Below are positions 57,256-64,000 of a DNA stretch of 64,000 bases, in pieces (within the stretch, counting starts at the first letter, position 1; every line of letters begins with the position of its first letter). The notes under the pieces were generated by a model, which did no database searches, was not told the DNA's origin, and worked only from the letters and a program-made list of their open reading frames with translations. The DNA lies in the NCBI GenBank assembly GCA_036937835.1, contig CM072876.1:19528001-19592000 (forward strand). Direction: 5' to 3'. The stretch is from Pampus argenteus. Taxonomy: Eukaryota; Chordata; Actinopteri; Scombriformes; Stromateidae. The translations under genes were made by a program, and so were the position numbers.

Positions 57256-59509
57256 AATCTTATAATTTTACCTGTAAGAAACTTGCAGAAGTGAGTTTCA
57301 AAGTTCTAATCATTAAAAATCAGTTACTTATTGATGGCAAACATGGTTTTGTTCGAAAATATTGCTGCATGTTTAATATACATACAATTTTTCATTCCTG
57401 GCTTTCTCTCACTGAGATAATAGCGATTTTTAAAAAAAATCTTACAATATAAGCTGTAAGAATCTTGCAGAAGTGAGTTTCAAAGTTCTAATCATTAAAA
57501 ATAAGTTACTTATTGATGGCAAGCATGGTTTTGAATGAAACTATTGCTGTATGTTTAAGCCACACACGATTTGTCATTACTGACTTTCTATCACTGAGAA
57601 AAAAAGCATTTTTTAATGTTACAATATAAGCTGTAAGAAGCTTGCAGAAGTGAGTTTCAAAGTTCTAATCATTAAAAATCAGTTACTTATTGATGGCAAG
57701 CATGGTTTTGAATGAAACTATTGCTGTATGTTTAAGCCACAAACGATTTGTGATTTTTGGCGTTGTCTCACTCAGAAAAAAAACACTTTTTAAAAAATCT
57801 TACAATAAAAGCTCTAAGAAGCTTGCAGAAGTGAGTTTCAAAGTTCTAATAATTAAAAATCAGTTGCTTATTGATGGCAAACATGGTTTTGATTGAAAAT
57901 ATTGCTGTATGTTTAATCCACATACGATTTTTCATTTCTGGCTTTCTCTCGCTAAGAAAACGCTATTTTTTTTTTGCAAATCTTATAATTTTAGCTGTAT
58001 GAAGCTTGCAGAAGTGAGTTTCAAAGTTCTAATCAGTAAAAATCAGTTACTTATTGATGGCAAACATGGTTTTGTTCGAAAATATTGCTGCATGTTTAAT
58101 ATACATACAATTTTTCATTCCTGGCTTTCTCTCACTGAGATAATAGCGATTTTTTAAAAAATCTTACAATATAAGCTGTAAGAAGCTTGCAGAAGTGAGT
58201 TTTAAAGTTCTAATCATTAAAAATCAGTTACTTATTGATGGCAAACATGGTTTTGATTGAAAATATTGCTGTATGTTTAAGCCACACACGATTTGTCATT
58301 ACTGACTTTCTATCACTGAGAAAAAAAGCACTTTTTAAAATATCTTACAATAAAAGCTCTAAGAAGCTTGCAGAAGTGAGTTTCAAAGTTCTAATAATTA
58401 AAAATCAGTTGCTTATTGATGGCAAACATGGTTTTGATTGAAAATATTGCTGTATGTTTAATCCACATACGATTTTTCATTTCTGGCTTTCTCTCGCTAA
58501 GAAAACGCTATTTTTTTTTTGCAAATCTTATAATTTTAGCTGTATGAAGCTTGCAGAAGTGAGTTTCAAAGTTCTAATCAGTAAAAATCAGTTACTTATT
58601 GATGGCAAACATGCTTTGATTGAAAATATTGCTGTATGTTTAATCCACACACGATTTTTCATTTCTGGCTTTCTCTCACTGAGAAAATAGCGATTTTTTT
58701 TAAAAATTCTTACAATATAAGCTGTAAGAAGCTTGCAGAAGTGAGTTTCAAAGTTCTAATCATTACAAATCAGTTACTTATTGATCGCAAACATGGTTTT
58801 GATTGAAAATATTGCTGTATGTTTAAGCCACACACGACTTGTCATTACTGACTTTCTATCACTGAGAAAAAAAGCATTTTTTATTTTTTAATGTTACAAT
58901 ATAAGCTGTAAGTAGATTGCAGAAGTGAGTTTCAAAGTTCTAATCATTAAAAATCAGTTACTTGTTGATGGCAAGCATGGTTTTGAATGAAACTATTGCT
59001 GTATGTTTAAGCCACATACGGTTTTTCATTTTTGGCTTTCTCTCACTGAGAAAAAAAGGACTTTTTTTAAATCTTACAAAAAAAGCTCTAAGAAGCTTGC
59101 AGAAGTGAGTTTCAAAGTTCTAATCATTAAAAATCAGTTACTTATTGATGGCAAACATGGTTTTGATTGAAAATATTGCTGTATGTTTAAGCCACAAACG
59201 ATTTGTCATTACTGACTTTCTATCACTGAGAAAAAAAGCATTTTTTATTTTTTAATGTTACAATATAAGCTGTAAGAAGCTTGCAGAAGTGAGTTTCAAA
59301 GTTCTAATCATTAAAAATCAGTTACTTATTGATGGCAAGCATGGTTTTGAATGAAACTATTGCTGTATGTTTAAGCCACAAACGATTTGTCATTTTTGGC
59401 GTTGTCTCACTGAGAAAAAAAACACTTTTTAAAAAACCTTACAATAAAAGCTCTAAGAAGCTTGCAGAATTGAGTTTCAAAGTTTTAATAATTTAAAATA
59501 TGTTACTTA

Positions 59510-60600
59510 TTGATGGCAAACATGGTTTTGATTGAAAATATTGCTGTATGTTTAAGCCACACACGATTTGTCATTACTTACTTTCTATCACTGAGAAAAA
59601 AAGCATTTTTTATTTTTTAATGTTACAATATAAGTTGTAAGAAGCTTGCAGAAGTGAGTTTCAAAGTTCTAATCATTAAAAATCAGTTACTTATTGATGG
59701 CAAGCATGGTTTTGAATGAAACTATTGCTGTATGTTTAAGCCACAAACGATTTGTCATTTTTGGCGTTGTCTCACTGAGAAAAAAAGCACTTTTTTAAAA
59801 ATCTTACAATAAAAGCTCTAAGAAGCTTGCAGAATTGAGTTTCAAAGTTTTAATAATTAAAAATCTGTTACTTATTGATGGCAAACATGGTTTTGATTGA
59901 AAATATTGCTGTATGTTTAAGCCACACACGATTTGTCATTACTGGCTTTCTCTCACTGAGAAAAAAGTATATTTTTTTTAAATCTTACAATGTAAGCTTT
60001 AAGAAGCTTGCAGAAGTGAGTTTTAAAGTTCTAATCATTAAAAATCAGTTACTTATTGATGGCAAACATGGTTTTGATTGAAAATATTGCTGTATGTTTA
60101 AGCCACACACGATTTGTCATTACTTACTTTCTATCACTGAGAAAAAAAGCATTTTTTATTTTTTAATGTTACAATATAAGCTGTAAGAAGCTTGCAGAAG
60201 TGAGTTTCAAAGTTCTAATCATTAAAAAATCAGTTACTTATTGATGGCAAGCATGGTTTTGAATGAAACTATTGCTGTATGTTTAAGCCACAAACGATTT
60301 GTCATTTTTGGCGTTGTCTCACTGAGAAAAAAAGCACTTTTTTAAAAATCTTACAATAAAAGCTCTAAGAAGCTTGCAGAATTGAGTTTCAAAGTTTTAA
60401 TAATTAAAAATCTGTTACTTATTGATGGCAAACATGGTTTTGATTGAAAATATTGCTGTATGTTTAAGCCACACACGATTTGTCATTTCTGGCTTTCTCT
60501 CACTGAGAAAAACGTATATTTTTTTAAATCTTACAATATAAGCTTTAAGAAGCTTGCAGAAGTGAGTTTTAAAGTTCTAATCATTAAAAATCAGTTACTT
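59510..60600. repeat. Tandem three-monomer repeat (545 bp) in family B
   Basis: Variant landmarks such as CATTACTTACTTTCTATCAC at 59573 recur 545 bp later at 60118, and the next two monomers also match, with one extra A near 60227. A partial repeat with the same 545-bp spacing occurs at about 57784-58070 and 58329-58610, so a three-monomer unit seems preferred in this part of B. Confidence 0.75.
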
Positions 60601-60751
60601 ATTGATGGCAAACATGGTTTTGATTGAAAATATTGCTGTATGTTTAAGCCACACACGATTTGTCATTACTGACTTTCTATCACTGAAAAAAAAAGCATTT
60701 TTTATTTTTTAATGTTACAATATATCAAATCAAATCAAATTTTATTTATAT

Positions 60752-60788
60752 AGCCCAAAATCACAAAATACATTTGTCTCAGAGGGCT
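60752..60788 (-). promoter_or_regulatory. 3' stem-loop of the second LINE
   Basis: The same outer AGCCC/GGGCT and inner ACAAA/TTTGT pairs as in the first copy are conserved. Confidence 0.5.
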
Positions 60789-61376
60789 TTACAATCTGTA
60801 CAGGGAGTGACACCCTCTGTCCTTAGACCCTCGATTCGAGTGAGGAAAAACTTGCCCACCAAAAAACCTTTTAACAGGAAAAAAGGTGGAAGAAACCTCA
60901 GGAAGAGCCACAAAGGAGGGATCCCTCTCCCAGGACGAACAGACGTGCAATGATGTCACATGTACAGAACAAATCAACACACACATATTGTACACTCCAC
61001 ATATTGTACAATGAATAATAATGAATTACAGTTGATGATAAGAATAGGTTACAATGAATGATGAATTATTACAGTAGCAGCAAATCATTACATAACTATA
61101 AACTGTAATGGGGATATGGTAACAATGATGACGGCGACAACACATGCAGAAGACGCCACGCAGGACCACAGCAGCAGACAAAGTCCACAAGAACCTGCTG
61201 GGCGAGAGAGCACAGAAACTCCGGGGAAGAAGTTTAATTAGTAACATGATAGATAGATGGATTAGATAGATGGCTAGATGAGGAGCGAGAGAGAATGAGA
61301 GAGAGCGAGAGAGTATGTGAGTCCCCCAGCAGTCTAGTTCTATGGCAGCATAACTAAGGGATGACCTGAGCCAGCC

Positions 61377-63605
61377 CTAATTATAAGCTTTATCAAACAG
61401 GAAAGTCTTAAGTCTACTCTTAAAGGTGTTGATCGTGTCTGCCTCCCGAACACAGAGTGGTAGTTTATTCCACAGAAGAGGAGCTTGATAGCTGAAAGCT
61501 CTGGCTCCCAATCTACTTTTAGACACTATAGGAACCACAAGGAACCCACCATCCTGGGAGCGCAATGTTCTAGTGGGGTGGTAAGGTACTATGAGCTCTT
61601 TTAAATATGATGGTGCCTGACCATGAAGAGTTTTGTAAGTTAGGAGAAGAATTTTAAATTCTATTCTAGATTTAACAGGTAGCCAGTGCAAGGAAGCCAA
61701 AATGGGAGAGATGTGATCTCTGATTTTGGTTCCTGTCAGAACACGTGCAGCAGCGTTCTGAATCAGCTGCAAACTCTTAAGAGACTTATTAGAGCAGCCT
61801 GATAGCAAAGAGTTACAATAGTCCAGCCTAGAAGTAACAAATGCATGGACTAGTTTTTCTGCATCCACTTGAGAAATGATGCGTCTAATTTTGGCAATGT
61901 TACGCAAGTGGAAGAATGCAGTCCTCGAAAGTTGTTTTATATAGTTATTAAAGGACAAGTCTTGATCAAAAACAACGCCAAGATTTTTTACGGTGGAGCT
62001 GGTGGCCAGGGTGATCCCATCTAAGGCTAAATCTCTGGAATGATAGTTTCTAAGGTGTTTGGGTCCTATTAGGAGAACTTCAGTTTTTTCTGAATTTAGC
62101 TTCAGAAAATTGTGGGTCATCCAATTTTTTATGTCCTTAATGCATGCTTGAAGTCTAGTCAAGTGATTGGTTTCATCAGGCTTGATCGATAAATATAATT
62201 GGGTGTCGTCAGCATAACAGTGAAAGTTAATTGAATGATTCCTAATAATGTTCCCTAAGGGAAGCATATATAAACTGAAAAGAAGTGGCCCTAATACAGA
62301 ACCTTGTGGGACTCCATGAGAAACTTTGGTTTGCATGGAGGATTCATCATGAACATGAACAAACTGAGAACGGTCTAGGAAATATGACTTAAACCAGCCT
62401 AGGGCGGTTCCTTTAATGCCAATTTGGTATTCCAGTCTCTGTAAGAGAATCTGATGGTCAATGGTGTCAAATGCGGCACTAAGATCTAATAGGACAAGTA
62501 CAGAGATGAGTCCTTTGTCTGATGCCATTAGGAGGTCGTTTGTAACTTTAACTAGTGCGGTCTCTGTGCTATGATTTACTCTAAATCCTGACTGAAACTC
62601 CTCGAATAAACTGTTTGTGTGGAGAAAGTCACATAGTTGGTTGGCTACGGCTTTCTCAAGTACCTTCGAGATGAAAGAAAGGTTTGATATTGGTCTGTAA
62701 TTGGCTAAAACCTCTTGATCTAGAGTTGGTTTTTTAAGAAGAGGCTTAATCACAGCTATTTTAAAGGACTGTGGTACATATCCTGATAATAAAGACAGAT
62801 TAATCATATTTAATAAGGACGGGCTAACTAAAGGTAATACATCTTTAAGCAGCCTGGTTGGGATGGGGTCTAAGAGACAGGTTGACGACTTAGATGAAGT
62901 AATTATTGTAGTTATTTGTTTAATGTCGACGGTAGAAAAGCAGTCTAAATATATGTCAGATTTTATAGCTATTTCCAAACTTGCTGTATCTGAAATCAGA
63001 TGAGTGCCTGATGAGGGCAAAAGGTGATGAATTTTGTCTCTAATATTTAGAATTTTATCATTAAAGAAGCTCATGAAGTCATTACTAGTTAGGCTTAAAG
63101 GAATAGATGACTCAATAGAGCTGTGGTTCTCTGTTAGCCTGGCTACAGTGCTGAAGAGAAACCTGGGGTTGTTCTTATTTTCCTCAATTAATGAGGAATA
63201 ATAGGCTGTTCTGGCATTACGCAGAGCCTTCCTATAAATTGCAAGATTATCTTGCCAGGCTAGGCGAGATTCTTCCAGTTTAGAGGCACGCCATTTACGT
63301 TCAGATTTACGTGCCTCTTGCTTTAATTTGTGAGTGTGCTGGCTATACCATGGTGCTAACCTCCTCTGTTTTATTGTCTTCTTTTTCAGAGGTGCAATAG
63401 AGTCAAGAGTTGTCTGTAATGACTCTGTAGTATTACTAACGAGCTGATCTATGTGTGAGGGGCTACAGGAAGCTGCTAAGTCCTCTGTAACATTAAGACA
63501 TGGCATTGAATTTAATACTATAGTAATTGTTTCCTTAAATTTGGCTACAGCACTGTCAGATAAACATCTGCTGTAGGAGTTTCTGAAAAAAGGCTTATAG
63601 TCCAG
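61377..63605 (-). pseudogene. LINE ORF2, truncated: linker, reverse transcriptase and C-terminus
   Basis: The frame is open from the truncation point (63605) to the stop at 61377. It lacks the endonuclease domain entirely, so it cannot support normal target-primed insertion. The first ATG is at 63506, equivalent to residue 301 of the other copy. From there 709 residues align without gaps and with seven substitutions (such as R344T, N438S, S468T and P492T in the numbering of the first copy). The reverse transcriptase motifs LDLSAAFDTIDH, PQGSVLGP and YADD are intact. The absence of frameshifts indicates a young insertion. Confidence 0.9.
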
Positions 63606-63606
63606 T

Positions 63607-64000
63607 CACTGACTGCGGCCAGCGCACACACACGCAGCGCATACACACAGACACACACACAAACACAACCACCACATCTTCCCCATTCCCTTCTGCTCCG
63701 CGCTAAACAGCACATAACAAAACACACATCCCTCTTTCCCTCACTGGACAAAAGCACAGCCAAGGGTGCACACTTGGCAGCGCTAATTCAATATTCATAC
63801 ACGTACAAATGATCACTTACGGGGTGTGTGGAAATACGCCGCCACCGCTTACCTGTCCGCTTCCGGCGGAGAAACAGGGCGTACGTATCACCGTCATTAT
63901 ATAGGGGGATGACGCGCATAATTAGACACCAGGTGATGCGGAGAACTATGTGTTTTTATAAATGTTTATGTTATCGAAGTACCCGGCAGTCTTCTATGGA
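63607..64000. other. Non-satellite flank with CA-rich tract and CpG-rich end
   Basis: After the truncated LINE the sequence matches neither satellite family. It opens with CACTGACTGCGG, then an imperfect CA-rich tract (about 63623-63668). The last 170 bases are richer in CpG than anything in the array. I see no protein-coding frame I would support: a 72-codon minus frame at 63545-63763 is largely LINE remnant and CA repeat. It may be the start of ordinary chromosome sequence or part of another unrecognised element. Confidence 0.6.
63848..63904 (-). promoter_or_regulatory. Possible TATA promoter and splice donor on the minus strand
   Basis: On the minus strand CTATATAA (63904-63897) is followed, after a CpG-containing stretch, by CAG|GTAAGC with the exon-intron boundary between 63853 and 63852. 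A start about 30 bases after the TATA box would leave a first exon of only about 20 bases, which is short. Both motifs can occur by chance, so this is a weak call. Confidence 0.25.

Larger units (their letters stand above)
51985..60724. repeat. Satellite family B, diverged sister of family A
   Basis: Monomers keep the family A order of landmarks but with consistent changes: GCTGTATGTTTAA for GCTCCTTGTTTAA, CACACACGATTTGTCAT for AAACTGTAGTTGTCA, ATCTTACAATATAAGC for ATGTTACAGTAAAAGC, AAGAAGCTTGCAGAAGTGAG for GGAAGCTCTCAGAAGTGAG, and TTAAAAATCAG for TTAGAAATCAG. Spacing is mostly 181-184 bp and varies with T tracts of roughly 6 to 17 bases. The hairpin dyad is present in altered form. Monomers are more diverse than in A. 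The array stops at 60724, where the second LINE begins. Confidence 0.95.
60725..63606 (-). mobile_element. Second L2-clade LINE, 5'-truncated within ORF2
   Basis: Reading on the minus strand, homology to the first LINE starts at ACTGGAC (63606-63600) and continues to a tail of three TTTGA units ending at 60725. It matches 18327-21218 of the first copy. The 3' stem-loop (60752-60756 with 60784-60788) and the CT/TATC repeat are present. On its tail side lies satellite B. On its truncated side lies unrelated sequence, so the element coincides with the end of the array. Confidence 0.92.

Noticed and set aside
1..60724. CENP-B box in the satellite
   Set aside because: I looked for the TTCG....A..CGGG pattern and did not see it in either family.
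63545..63763. 72-codon minus-strand frame at the right flank
   Set aside because: It runs through the LINE truncation point and a CA repeat giving a cysteine-valine run; not a plausible protein.

Overview
The window reads as ray-finned fish heterochromatin. About 53 kb of the 64 kb is tandem satellite DNA with a period near 178 bp. The rest is three retroelement insertions and about 0.4 kb of non-satellite flank. The fish assignment rests on the L2-clade LINE, with its esterase-type first ORF and (TTTGA)n tail, and on a Tf1/sushi-type LTR element; both are common in teleosts. I see no host protein gene, tRNA, rRNA or CRISPR array.

Layout: satellite family A fills 1-16618, 21219-41013 and 43674 to about 51985, roughly 250 monomers by length. 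A diverged sister family B fills about 51985-60724, roughly 48 monomers of about 182 bp. The A-to-B switch happens inside one monomer. Within A, blocks of several monomers recur with near identity (period or offset 3506, 4930, 1063, 9575, 900, 1753/1922, 891, 8323 and 2681/2850 bp). Several block pairs differ by exactly one monomer, as expected from unequal crossover in monomer register. A hairpin-forming dyad lies in most monomers, and loss of one arm explains the 169-bp length class.

Element 1 (16619-21218, +) is a 5'-truncated but otherwise open L2 LINE. ORF1 (SGNH esterase) and ORF2 (endonuclease plus reverse transcriptase) lie in one reading frame, separated by a single TGA, and ORF2 has no ATG in its first 300 codons. 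Element 2 (41014-43673, +) is a young LTR retrotransposon of the self-priming Tf1/sushi type. It has lost everything after the protease and the first 246 bp of its 3' LTR. Element 3 (60725-63606, -) is a second, more truncated L2 about 99% identical in protein to element 1; it sits exactly at the end of the satellite array. For elements 1 and 2 the array preserves duplicate copies of the target without the insert, so their boundaries can be fixed to the base.

No operon or pathway links these parts. The biology visible here is satellite turnover (amplification, local homogenisation, template switching) plus retroelement invasion. Most monomers contain a 60-70-codon open frame, but I treat these as by-products of the repeat and not as genes.
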